22,030 nucleotides of DNA, from assembly GCA_035906575.1 (NCBI GenBank), contig JAMIEW010000052.1, positions 1 through 22,030 on the forward strand. The letters run 5' to 3'. Both the position numbers and the translations under genes were made by a program. Source of the stretch: HK-STAS-PATE-2 sp035906575. GTDB lineage: Bacteria > Patescibacteriota > Patescibacteriia > 2-12-FULL-60-25. Below are positions 1-6,821 of this stretch, piece by piece (positions within the stretch are counted from its first letter, which is position 1; each line of letters opens with the position of its first letter). The notes under the pieces are model-generated. The model was not told the DNA's origin. It worked only from the letters and a program-made list of their open reading frames with translations, and did not search any database.

Positions 1-797
1 CGTGCCATTTCTTCTGAAGGGATACCGCGCAAAACGGCACCACGGGCTACCGCATAGACTTTTGGACTCGATATAAACTTCACCATTTTTACACCGGCGC
101 GATAGGTAACGTTATTGCCAATCTGGTAACTCGCCAATACTCCGGGATCTACGATGACGAGACCATCAAAACTTGCATACCAAGTAAAGAAGACATCGCT
201 ATTTGGAAACGCGTGGCGCTTATTGTCTTTACCGACATAGTAGACCGCTTTACACGAATGATCAGCGGCAACCGCTTGGTTTGACGGACAAGCCAATTTA
301 ATGATTTTACCGATCAGTTCTGCATTGGGTACTACCGGTATTAATGCCGTTGATGTTGGAGCAGGAGCCGGCGTAGGCACGGGCGCAGGGGTGGGCGCCG
401 GGCTCGGTACAGGTGTCGGTGTTGGCGTAGGAGTCGGAGCAGGCGGAGGCGTAACAATGAGGGTACCCGCCACATTTAAACCGGTATTAGGACCAGACGT
501 CGCACCACCGTTTACGTCTTTACAGTAGACAAAAGCAAGACGCGAACCTCCGCTACTAAACGTGTACGAGCGAGAAGCCACACCACCCGCCACCGTCATC
601 TCACCAACTTCAGCCAAATCAACCCAAAGCACACACTTCTCAATAGCCACTCCCGAGCTCACGGTAGCCTGAAGCGTCACCGGCACCCCCGCCGTCGGAT
701 TCGTAGCGGTCACTGAACCAATGCTAGGCTTCGCAAAAACAACCGAAGGCGCGGCTAGCGCAAACACAGAAAGAAGAAGAGGTAATGAGCGTTTCAT
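1..797 (-). CDS. Secreted surface protein with Pro/Thr-rich linker (C-terminus outside window)
   Basis: Partial: 265 codons are visible and the frame runs off the left edge. Residues 1-22 form a clear signal peptide (MKRSLPLLL..., ending VVFA|KP), so the protein is exported. Residues 23-115 look like an Ig-like beta domain with two Cys (55, 92). Residues about 117-150 are an almost pure Pro-Thr/Pro-Ala linker. After it comes a compact domain with the motifs YYVGKDNKRHAFPN, FFTWY and VTYRAGVKMVKF, then VYAVARGAVLRGIPSEE. I recognise this last type of domain from Patescibacteria surface proteins; its function is unknown and the name is from memory. It may anchor to or decorate the cell surface. 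The start fits a TTTTTG-N17-TATCAT promoter just upstream and there is no Shine-Dalgarno. Confidence 0.85.
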   Translation of the reverse strand, partial: MKRSLPLLLSVFALAAPSVVFAKPSIGSVTATNPTAGVPVTLQATVSSGVAIEKCVLWVDLAEVGEMTVAGGVASRSYTFSSGGSRLAFVYCKDVNGGATSGPNTGLNVAGTLIVTPPPAPTPTPTPTPVPSPAPTPAPVPTPAPAPTSTALIPVVPNAELIGKIIKLACPSNQAVAADHSCKAVYYVGKDNKRHAFPNSDVFFTWYASFDGLVIVDPGVLASYQIGNNVTYRAGVKMVKFISSPKVYAVARGAVLRGIPSEEMA

Positions 798-806
798 AAT
801 GACACA

Positions 807-835
807 ATGATACCTATTTCATCACCAAACAAAAA
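807..835 (-). promoter_or_regulatory. Promoter of the secreted protein gene, almost leaderless
   Basis: On the minus strand TTTTTG, 17 nt, TATCAT. The -10 box ends 9 nt before the ATG, so the predicted leader is only 2-4 nt. The -35 box overlaps the T tract of the upstream gene's terminator. Confidence 0.5.
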
Positions 836-856
836 CCCCCCTCGCTCGCGCGAAGG
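827..856 (-). terminator. Intrinsic terminator of the alpha/beta hydrolase gene
   Basis: On the minus strand CCTTCGC, loop GCGA (a GNRA tetraloop), GCGAGGG, then GGGTTTTTGTTT. It begins 6 nt after the TAA of the hydrolase. Confidence 0.65.
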
Positions 857-862
857 ATTTTG

Positions 863-1621
863 TTACAGCCTTGAAAACCAGGTCTTTAGTATAGCGTTTC
901 GCTCATCCGTATGCTCAATAAGCACATGATCATCCCCCTTAAAAGTTATGAGCTTTCCTTTTTTCAATTTTTTCATTATTTCTTTTGCGTCCTTATAAGA
1001 CGTTCGAGAGTCCGGATTAGAATGCATTAGCAGATATGGGATATCCGGAAGAGAGGAAGCAAAAGATATGGCGCTTCGTTTTGCTAATTCATTTTTGTCA
1101 TCGGGATCAAACATATGCTCCTTTTTAAACAATCGATAGAGATCCGGTCGATCTTTTTTTACATCAGAAAAATCATACGCACCGCTAACGGATGCAAGCA
1201 TTTGTATAGGAAGTCCATCTCTTAAGTTCTGTAAGACCATCATGGAGCCTCGAGATATCGCAAGCGCCCCAATCCGATTGAAATCGAGATTCCAATCGCC
1301 TTTTCGCAGGCTCGCGAGCAAGGCTGGCATATCAGCTGAATCTTTTCCGCCATATTCATCTTTCCCTTCTGAATTTGGACCGCCAGAATATTGGGATCCA
1401 AAAACGGCAAAACCAGCTTCTGCTAAAGGCATGAGAATATTGTTGATGATGCGATTTTCAATAGCCGCAAAGTCACCCGTTCCTCCACGATAAAAGAGGA
1501 TGATCGGGAGTTTCTTTTTGCTCGCAGGACGTACTCCAATAGCTTCGATGTAGCCATTTGGTGAACGATAGAGAAACCTATCAATAGAAACGGATTTCAG
1601 TTGTTTTATGCTCTTGGCCAT
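863..1621 (-). CDS. Alpha/beta hydrolase (prolyl-oligopeptidase/dienelactone-hydrolase-like)
   Basis: 252 aa, cytoplasmic, no signal peptide. Seen: FYRGGTGD at 43-50, the usual place of the oxyanion-hole HG-type strand; nucleophile elbow AISRGSM with Ser123 (A-x-S-x-G in place of the usual G-x-S-x-G); a likely acid Asp204 after the strand YLLMHSNPD; and His232 in GDDHVLIEH. This order and spacing fit the Ser-Asp-His triad of the S9-like alpha/beta hydrolases. The substrate cannot be read from sequence: a peptidase, esterase or acyl hydrolase are all possible. It stands alone with its own terminator. A strong TATAAT (minus strand, 1656-1661) lies about 35 nt upstream. Confidence 0.82.
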   Translation of the reverse strand: MAKSIKQLKSVSIDRFLYRSPNGYIEAIGVRPASKKKLPIILFYRGGTGDFAAIENRIINNILMPLAEAGFAVFGSQYSGGPNSEGKDEYGGKDSADMPALLASLRKGDWNLDFNRIGALAISRGSMMVLQNLRDGLPIQMLASVSGAYDFSDVKKDRPDLYRLFKKEHMFDPDDKNELAKRSAISFASSLPDIPYLLMHSNPDSRTSYKDAKEIMKKLKKGKLITFKGDDHVLIEHTDERNAILKTWFSRL

Positions 1622-1655
1622 AGATCTGTCTACGAGGGCAGACTACCATATTGAC

Positions 1656-1661
1656 ATTATA
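1656..1661 (-). promoter_or_regulatory. Perfect -10 box (TATAAT) for the hydrolase gene
   Basis: TATAAT on the minus strand, giving a leader of about 28-35 nt. No good -35 at 17 nt was seen. On the plus strand the same place holds TTGACA (1651-1656), but no -10 box stands at proper spacing for the divergent gene. Confidence 0.4.
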
Positions 1662-1719
1662 AGTGAAATATACGACGGTATACCTGCAGGACATTCTGCA
1701 GAAAGAGATATAGGTCAAA

Positions 1720-2196
1720 ATGTTCGTACAGATGCAAGCATGTAAGGGTAAGGGCGGCTGTCACACCTGCAAAGGAAAGGCGTGCAAGCCAGGAGTGCGT
1801 ATTGGACGAGTTTCACTCGACCACGCCGAGAAGTCCATCGCAGCGCTCGACCTCACGATGGTCAAGATGAAGCTGATGGACAAGAAAGAGGGTAAGGGTT
1901 GGGACCAAGACAAGGTCGACGACATCGAGACCCGCTACCGTCGCTTCCTGCTCCTCAACGCCACGGTCTTCGACACGGACATCGTCCCAACAACGGACGT
2001 CGACACGATGTGGCACTACCATATCCTCGACACTCAGGCGTACGCCGAAGACTGTCAGGAGATCTTCGGTGAGTTCTTTCACCACTTCCCGTACTTCGGT
2101 CTTCGCGGACCAGAGGATGCTGAGGATCTCCAGAGAGCGTTCGCCGAGACCTGCGCCCTGTACGAACGAAGATTCGGAACAAGCTATCTCAGCTGA
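1720..2196 (+). CDS. GRDP-like (DUF1399-type) protein with Cys-rich N-terminus
   Basis: 158 aa. The core VDTMWHYHIL (94-103), followed by YAEDCQEIFG and FFHHFPYFGLRG, matches what I know of the glycine-rich-domain-protein-like family (DUF1399), whose hallmark is VDxxWHxHIL...Y..DC...FG..xHH. Conserved Trp98, His99, His101, Asp111, Cys112, His121 and His122 suggest a metal or cofactor site, but the biochemical role is not known to me. The N-terminus has Cys8, 14, 17 and 22 (C-x5-C-x2-C-x4-C) in a Lys/Gly-rich stretch, which could bind metal. No signal peptide. The gene is clearly richer in GC and C-ending codons than its neighbours, consistent with recent transfer. Met5 (1732) is an alternative start. 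Confidence 0.78.
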   Translation: MFVQMQACKGKGGCHTCKGKACKPGVRIGRVSLDHAEKSIAALDLTMVKMKLMDKKEGKGWDQDKVDDIETRYRRFLLLNATVFDTDIVPTTDVDTMWHYHILDTQAYAEDCQEIFGEFFHHFPYFGLRGPEDAEDLQRAFAETCALYERRFGTSYLS

Positions 2197-2217
2197 GAGC
2201 GTTCCATAATAGACTAT

Positions 2218-2254
2218 TTAACATGCTACGTTCTGCGTAGCATGTTTTAATTTT
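2218..2254. terminator. Bidirectional terminator between convergent genes
   Basis: A perfect 10-bp stem, ACATGCTACG / CGTAGCATGT, around a TTCTG loop, followed by TTTAATTTT on the plus strand. It lies between the end of the GRDP-like gene and the end of the Nudix gene. Confidence 0.75.
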
Positions 2255-2275
2255 CAATATAAACTTACGCTTTTA

Positions 2276-2815
2276 CTATTTAAGATATGTACTGTTCTTA
2301 ATGCGTGGAAACACCTTCTTCGCTTCCCGCAAAAAGACGAGTGCCGTTGTCGCGCTATAAAGAGCGGATTGATAAGCATCGCCAGCAGAATAGGTCTCAC
2401 GAACTTCTTCAACTTCTGCTATGCGCTTTTCGAGCATAGACTCTGCTTCATTGAAAGTAAGCCAGGTGAGCGAGCGGTTCATCTCCCGTGCTTGCGTGGT
2501 TGTCGGCTCGCTTTGTTGATGAAGAAACCTCACAAGAAACCCCTGAATCTCATGGCGTTTTTTCAGAGCGTCACGATATTGAATCACTTCGCCAAGCGGG
2601 GCTATGATCTCTACCAATATTCCGGCCTCCTCTAAGCATTCTCGATGAATGGCTTCTTCAAGCGATTCACCCTCCTCTACTCCACCGCCTAATAAGCTCA
2701 GACCAAAAAGGAGCGTATTATTATCTTCATTAATAACAACGGCTTTTACCGTCGGTCTGTTCTCGTAACCGTTTGGCTCTTTAGATGCGGATTTCAAAAT
2801 ACTGATGAGTTTCAT
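2276..2815 (-). CDS. Nudix hydrolase
   Basis: 179 aa. A complete Nudix box G-x5-E-x7-R-E-x-x-E-E-x-G-I occupies residues 44-66 (Gly44, Glu50, Arg58, Glu59, Glu62, Glu63, Gly65), so the enzyme should hydrolyse a nucleoside diphosphate linked to another moiety, using Mg2+. The substrate is not predictable. Residues 30-40 (EDNNTLLFGLS) are the strand before the box. The C-terminal 50 residues are helical and Lys-rich. The ATG overlaps the stop of the upstream unknown gene by 4 nt (ATGA), so the two are translationally coupled and probably act in one process. Confidence 0.9.
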   Translation of the reverse strand: MKLISILKSASKEPNGYENRPTVKAVVINEDNNTLLFGLSLLGGGVEEGESLEEAIHRECLEEAGILVEIIAPLGEVIQYRDALKKRHEIQGFLVRFLHQQSEPTTTQAREMNRSLTWLTFNEAESMLEKRIAEVEEVRETYSAGDAYQSALYSATTALVFLREAKKVFPRIKNSTYLK

Positions 2816-3513
2816 ATCTTTTGCAAAAAATTCTTCAATCTTTCTCTTTGGTTTTTAACCTCTGCTTCAACCTCTTCATCTGTTGGCCAATCGCTCATAT
2901 CAATAGTGGGTCTTTCACTCGTATTCAACCTTACACGCTCGGCAGAAACGATGGTCTCACGCGGGATACCGTCATAAACCAAAAAGGCATGCGGGTATTC
3001 TTCTGGAGTTACGGCCAAACATTCAGGATCAAGAAAGATATCTCTACATTGCTCTAAACGCGCCGTATCAATATACACCCGCACAATCTCTTTTGAAGAT
3101 CGAAAGCTCTCATGAGCTTCTAAGCCTCCCTCGACGCCAAACGCCGTTGTCTGCAAATAGGTTGCCGCACTCCTCTCACCCCATAAAGAGCGCTTAATAT
3201 TTTCTTGGAATACACCTACCTCGCAGAGATGGCCGAGTTTTTCTTCTTTTATCTGGACGTGCAAGAACTCAAGCTCAAACGAATCTCGGTCAATAACAGT
3301 GATGCGTATAAATCCTTTCTGGTAGGCATCAATAAGATTATCGACCGCCTCAGCAGCATAGGCGTATTCATCAATATGCTGCTCGATACGCGGGTGAGTA
3401 TGTGGGATTTTCTCAAGTCTTTGCCAAGGCATCGATAAATCAACCTGCTTCAAAACCCGATGCTTCTCAGCCAACGAGACACGATGTTGAAATTCTTCTC
3501 GTCGGGAGTTCAT
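2812..3513 (-). CDS. Unknown 233-aa protein, coupled to Nudix hydrolase
   Basis: I do not recognise a family. It is a soluble, Glu/Arg-rich mixed alpha/beta protein with no signal peptide or membrane segment. The middle (about 70-150) alternates short strands (IRITVIDR, FELEFLHVQI, EIVRVYID) and helices; the C-terminal 45 residues are acidic then basic and helical (EEVEAEVKNQRERLKNFL). The downstream Nudix gene starts inside its stop codon. The start is supported by an extended -10 (TGGTATACT) 10 nt upstream. Possible roles, for example handling of the nucleotide product of the Nudix partner, are speculation. Confidence 0.75.
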   Translation of the reverse strand: MNSRREEFQHRVSLAEKHRVLKQVDLSMPWQRLEKIPHTHPRIEQHIDEYAYAAEAVDNLIDAYQKGFIRITVIDRDSFELEFLHVQIKEEKLGHLCEVGVFQENIKRSLWGERSAATYLQTTAFGVEGGLEAHESFRSSKEIVRVYIDTARLEQCRDIFLDPECLAVTPEEYPHAFLVYDGIPRETIVSAERVRLNTSERPTIDMSDWPTDEEVEAEVKNQRERLKNFLQKI

Positions 3514-3523
3514 ACTTGGTGCA

Positions 3524-3532
3524 AGTATACCA
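3524..3532 (-). promoter_or_regulatory. Extended -10 promoter (TGGTATACT), almost leaderless
   Basis: Minus-strand TGG-TATACT with 10 nt between the hexamer and the ATG of the unknown 233-aa gene. The predicted leader is 3-4 nt and no Shine-Dalgarno is present. Confidence 0.5.
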
Positions 3533-3596
3533 CCCTATTCGATTTGCCAACGTATTGCAGAAGCTGAATTGATAAGGCATCCTCATAGAAATCCGT

Positions 3597-4119
3597 ATGT
3601 ATAATCTGATCATCATTGGAGGCAAACCCGGCTCTGGAAAGACAACCCTCTTGAAGCAATTAGAGCGACTGAATATCGTATCTCTTGGGATTGATGAAAT
3701 GTACCTAAAAGCCCCAAGAGATCCAAATATTCAAAAACTGGTTTGAAGATCAAGTCTTCTTAGACACGGCTTACACCTTGTTTAAAGAGGCTATCTTGCA
3801 AGCAATGCACCACAATAAACCAATTGCTATTGAGACGACAGGTACCGGCAAGAGATGGGCTGATCTATTCGCAGAACTCCGAGTCAAATTCGCGGATCAA
3901 ATTATCACGATCTACTTAGAAACATCCCAAGAGACATCCACAAAAAGAGTTCGTGACAGAAATGAAACGGATTACCCGATTAAAATGACCGAAGAACGGT
4001 TAGATACGTTTTTCAAGCTCGCTAAAGACGCTCCCCGTGAGTATCAGCAAGTTATTGATGCCGATCGCCCACTAGACGAGGTATTTGATGAAATCCTTTC
4101 CTTGATCAAGGATACGTAA
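3597..4119 (+). pseudogene. P-loop kinase broken by a single-base frameshift
   Basis: The first part (3597-3746) reads MYNLIIIGGKPGSGKTTLLK..., with a Walker A motif (GGKPGSGKTT) and DEMYLKAPRDPN, and ends at a TGA after 49 codons. The rest continues in another frame as NWFEDQVFLDTAYTLFKEAIL through ETTGTGKRWADLF and VIDADRPLDEVFDEILSLIKDT to the TAA at 4119. Removing one A from the five-A run at 3733-3737 joins the frames into a complete kinase-like protein of about 173 aa. The domain is of the general adenylate-kinase/zeta-toxin-like P-loop kind with unknown substrate. It is either a recent pseudogene, an assembly or sequencing error in a homopolymer, or (less likely) a shift-dependent gene. 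The second part alone could start at TTG 3778 but lacks the P-loop. Confidence 0.75.
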
Positions 4120-4125
4120 AGCAAA

Positions 4126-4156
4126 TCCCTCCGACATATGTCGGAGGAATTTTTGT
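4126..4156 (+). terminator. Intrinsic terminator after the broken kinase gene
   Basis: A perfect palindromic stem (CCTCCGACAT / ATGTCGGAGG, 4128-4147) is followed by AATTTTTG. It starts 9 nt after the TAA. Confidence 0.75.
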
Positions 4157-4206
4157 GAGATCATTTATCTTTTTCCCTCAGATAACAAATGTCATTTTAA
4201 CAAAAA

Positions 4207-4431
4207 CTATCTCTCTGTACGGTCTTTCATCACAAAATACGTAATAACGAAAAATACCACAGTCGGAATCCCTATACTAGCAATAACACTGATGACTGTG
4301 GTAGCTTGTTTTGTTAACCAAACTATTCCAGCCAACCAAAGAAAAGAGGCGACACAAAAGAATGCGCCCTCTGTACTGATTGGATAAGTATCAGATGACC
4401 CTCTAGTACCACGACGAAACCATTTTTTCAT
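4207..4431 (-). CDS. Small membrane protein, two TM helices
   Basis: 74 aa. A basic N-terminus (MKKWFRRGTRGSS) is followed by a hydrophobic segment at about 23-40 (GAFFCVASFLWLAGIVWL) and a second at about 45-68 (VISVIASIGIPTVVFFVITY), then a charged tail KDRTER. The positive ends at both termini predict both facing the cytoplasm. No family recognised. It sits alone between a kinase gene and a convergent terminator. The coding call rests on the clean hydrophobic pattern and lack of a competing frame. Confidence 0.6.
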   Translation of the reverse strand: MKKWFRRGTRGSSDTYPISTEGAFFCVASFLWLAGIVWLTKQATTVISVIASIGIPTVVFFVITYFVMKDRTER

Positions 4432-4483
4432 ATCTTGAATCCTAGTATATCACCAAAGAAAAGCAAACGCGCAAATAATCAAA

Positions 4484-4529
4484 CACCCCTACAGCGAATC
4501 TGCCACTGTATTCGTTTATTCCTGACTAC
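4484..4529. repeat. Imperfect direct repeat, copy A
   Basis: 46 nt matching copy B (5279-5324) at 38 of 46 positions, offset 795 nt. The shared core is AGCGAATCTGCCAC. It overlaps the 3' end of the intact P-loop kinase gene. On the minus strand both copies can be read in one frame as similar peptides (SGINEYSGRFAVGV here). Confidence 0.7.
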
Positions 4530-5178
4530 TCCTTATCAGGGGTGAACTGTGTGCCATTTTTTTCTCTACTGACATAATCGTTTTCAAAAAATCTTTATCC
4601 GTGGCGTAAACTGAGAAACCACGCTTCTCAGCTTCTTTCTCGATGCGCTCACCAAAATATGAAAGCATCTTCGCGATTTTCTTGAGTGTCTCTTTATTTT
4701 TTGTCTTCTGAAGAACCCAATCACTCTTAGCCTTATTTTTCTGAAAACCCTCCGTTAATAATCGTTCATCTTTCTTGATAAGAAAAACGAATCGAATATC
4801 CTTTGGGAAGAGCGTCACGAGTTTTTGAACGAGCATAGGATGTAATTGATGGCCTTCGACGATAAAATCATGACCTTCGCGGATACAGTCACTAATAAAT
4901 ATCTCAATAGCCTTCTGACTCGCCTTACCCTGTGTGATATATGCATCGGCGATCTCTTTAAAAGAGAACTTCTCATACATCTCGTCATTACTTCCTCGCG
5001 TCTTTTCCCGAAGGATATTCTTTGGGAAGAGCTTCTTATAGTTCTTTTTCAGCGTGTGTTCACGAACAACTGATTCGAGGATATCAACCGAGACCCATCC
5101 GATACGAAGACGCGAAGATAGCCTCTTTGCAAGCGTTGTTTTTCCACTCCGGGGCGGACCTCCAATGAGATAGATCAT
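4516..5178 (-). CDS. P-loop NTPase, probable small-molecule or nucleotide kinase
   Basis: 220 aa. The Walker A motif GGPPRSGKTT occupies residues 6-15 with Lys13. A VSVDILESVVREH segment (about 29-41) fits the acceptor-binding helix of adenylate-kinase-like folds, and FIVEGHQLHP (about 109-118) looks like the strand bearing a Walker-B-type acidic residue. The C-terminal half is Lys-rich. General kinase fold is well supported; the substrate is not. Toxin kinases of the zeta type share this layout, but no antitoxin is visible. It resembles the broken kinase at 3597-4119 in kind but not closely in sequence. The gene lies between the two 46-nt repeats. Confidence 0.8.
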   Translation of the reverse strand: MIYLIGGPPRSGKTTLAKRLSSRLRIGWVSVDILESVVREHTLKKNYKKLFPKNILREKTRGSNDEMYEKFSFKEIADAYITQGKASQKAIEIFISDCIREGHDFIVEGHQLHPMLVQKLVTLFPKDIRFVFLIKKDERLLTEGFQKNKAKSDWVLQKTKNKETLKKIAKMLSYFGERIEKEAEKRGFSVYATDKDFLKTIMSVEKKMAHSSPLIRSSQE

Positions 5179-5222
5179 GCGTGAATGATAGCATCACGCT
5201 CCAACTGTCGTTAGAGGTTACC

Positions 5223-5249
5223 AAAATCCCGCCTTTAGAGCGGGATTTT
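5223..5249. terminator. Symmetrical hairpin, bidirectional terminator
   Basis: A 10-bp stem, AAAATCCCGC / GCGGGATTTT, with a 7-nt loop. T tracts stand on both strands. It is the second hairpin in the direction of the copper operon transcript and the last signal before the kinase start. Confidence 0.65.
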
Positions 5250-5278
5250 GTGTGGGGTCACATTGTAGAGGTTGTCCG

Positions 5279-5324
5279 CACCGCTATAGCGAATCTGCCA
5301 CCGTGTTCATACATTCCTGATTAC
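5279..5324. repeat. Imperfect direct repeat, copy B
   Basis: Partner of 4484-4529. Minus-strand reading in the same frame gives SGMYEHGGRFAIAV..., ending at a TGA at about 5258. There is no start or homologous body upstream, so this looks like a relic or repeat rather than a gene. Confidence 0.7.
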
Positions 5325-5325
5325 C

Positions 5326-5346
5326 AAAAAGCCTGACGAATCAGGC
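5326..5346 (-). terminator. Intrinsic terminator of the copper operon
   Basis: Minus strand GCCTGA, TTCG tetraloop, TCAGGC, TTTTT. It lies 54 nt after the stop of the cupredoxin-like gene. UUCG loops are typical of stable terminators. Confidence 0.75.
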
Positions 5347-5399
5347 ATCTTGGAGAACCGATCCTAACAGGGTCGAGTTTGGTTTATTGATTGAGTGCC

Positions 5400-5798
5400 C
5401 TAATTGAAGTTCACCGCAAAATTGTACATCCCCATCGCGCATACGCCCTTGATGGTCGTCCCTGCTGGTTGGGGAGGGATTTCGACTGACGTCACACCAG
5501 AAGGAGGGAGGCTAGCCCTATAACCAAGACTCGGGATAGAGATAGCTGATGAGCAGTCGAAGGTCCCGCTTGTCTTCAGGTTTAAGATTGTTGGCATGCC
5601 AGCTTTTGCGGCAGTACTACGAGGCGCATAGCCACCCTTGGCACTGATCTCAATCATTTGCCTGCCGTCTATGACAGATACATTTGACTGTCCATTTGCG
5701 ACCGTGCCCGTGTTTGTTCCAATGCTCCGCAAAAGGGCAACGATCCCCACAATCGAACCGATGGTCAGCAGTACTGAGATGACAATAACTTTGTTCAT
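5400..5798 (-). CDS. Membrane-anchored cupredoxin-like protein
   Basis: 132 aa from the ATG at 5798; a longer frame to 5843 would run into the preceding gene and adds no sensible sequence. Residues 4-23 are a single N-terminal membrane segment. Then comes a Ser/Thr/Gly linker and a small beta domain (48-132). Cys82 (TFDCSS), Cys120 and Met122/124 (GVCAMGMYNF) sit where cupredoxin folds carry copper ligands; GGYAPR and PTILNLKTSG are typical of such domains next to copper ATPases. It probably faces the outside and binds or hands over copper. The gene is last in the csoR-copA operon, 4 nt after the preceding stop. No Shine-Dalgarno. Confidence 0.75.
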   Translation of the reverse strand: MNKVIVISVLLTIGSIVGIVALLRSIGTNTGTVANGQSNVSVIDGRQMIEISAKGGYAPRSTAAKAGMPTILNLKTSGTFDCSSAISIPSLGYRASLPPSGVTSVEIPPQPAGTTIKGVCAMGMYNFAVNFN

Positions 5799-5802
5799 AG
5801 TA

Positions 5803-6819
5803 TTAGAAATTAAAAATGGGTTGAATCCATCCAATAGCCACAAGGCTATTCAGAATATTGAAAACGGCAAACATGATAACGATAAGGCCTGCCGACTTGA
5901 AGAAGATACCTGACGTTGAGCTACTTTTGATAGTAAATGAACTGAAACTAATTAAGGCCAGAACGGGTAGAGTCCCAAGAGCGAATGCTAACATCGTTAA
6001 TCCGCCTTTCAAGAAACTCCCCGTTGATAGAGTATAAATCTGCATCGACTGAGTAAACCCACAAGGAAGAAAAAATGTCGCAATACCTACGAGAGCAGGG
6101 GTGAAGGTATGATTAAACTTCGTGATACTAAAGGCTTTTTGCGATAAAATTTTGGGCATCGATGGTTGAATTCGCTTCGTCCAATGAAACACATCCAAGA
6201 GATTGATTCCAAGGACGAGCATCACGAGACCGACGATAAGCCCAAGAATAAATGTTTCGATTGCTCCCAGCTGAAAGGCGGCACCGACCGCGCCAATCAC
6301 GCCGCCAAGGACAAAGAATGAGACAATACGACCAACATGAAAAAGCATCTGCGGACGCACCTTGTCACCTTCATGGGCAAACGTGGCTGACATTGAGAGC
6401 ACAAGACCGCCTACAACCGCCATACACGTAGAAAGCGATGCGATGATACCAACAACAAATGCAGTGCCGTAGCCGACATCTCCCGTGTTAACAAGATTGA
6501 CGATACCGAATTTTTGCAACAAGAAGAATAGAAGACCAAAAACAAAGGCAATAGGAACGGCAAAGACAAACTCCTTCCAATTCACACTACTAGTCTCGCT
6601 TTCAATTGATAGCGAGTGTTGAGAGAGTAGCTGTGACAGTTCTTTAACCAAATTTTTGGGTGGCATTCCATTAAAATCTCCTTGGATTTCTACCGATTTC
6701 GTCTCAAGGCTGGACTTCACCGATGATATACTTGGATGCTCTGCTAGCTCACTCTCTGTTAATAAAACACACGAATGACAGTGCATGTCATTTACATGAA
6801 AGATGTATGTTTGCTTCAT
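5803..6819 (-). CDS. HMA domain fused to DsbD/SafE-like membrane protein
   Basis: 338 aa. Residues 1-75 resemble a heavy-metal-associated domain, with DMHCHSC at 11-17 (Cys14, Cys17). From about 84 there are around six membrane helices of the DsbD_2/TauE-SafE type, with Cys132 in ASLSTCMAVVGG and Cys253 in FFLPCGFTQSM. In the DsbD family such a pair of membrane cysteines relays electrons from the cytoplasm outwards; in copper operons the proteins are thought to assist metal transfer or keep outer thiols reduced. The fusion suggests cytoplasmic copper binding is linked to the membrane thiol relay. The ATG comes 2 nt after the copA stop, so expression is coupled. Confidence 0.82.
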   Translation of the reverse strand: MKQTYIFHVNDMHCHSCVLLTESELAEHPSISSVKSSLETKSVEIQGDFNGMPPKNLVKELSQLLSQHSLSIESETSSVNWKEFVFAVPIAFVFGLLFFLLQKFGIVNLVNTGDVGYGTAFVVGIIASLSTCMAVVGGLVLSMSATFAHEGDKVRPQMLFHVGRIVSFFVLGGVIGAVGAAFQLGAIETFILGLIVGLVMLVLGINLLDVFHWTKRIQPSMPKILSQKAFSITKFNHTFTPALVGIATFFLPCGFTQSMQIYTLSTGSFLKGGLTMLAFALGTLPVLALISFSSFTIKSSSTSGIFFKSAGLIVIMFAVFNILNSLVAIGWIQPIFNF

Positions 6820-6821
6820 AT

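Noticed and set aside
301..528. Plus-strand frame of Gly/Val/Ala repeats
   Set aside because: It is the complement of the Pro/Thr-rich linker of the secreted protein on the minus strand; the repeat arises from that coding sequence.
1651..1684. TTGACA...TATACC as promoter of the GRDP-like gene
   Set aside because: The spacing is 22 nt (or 12 nt to TATACG), outside the normal range.
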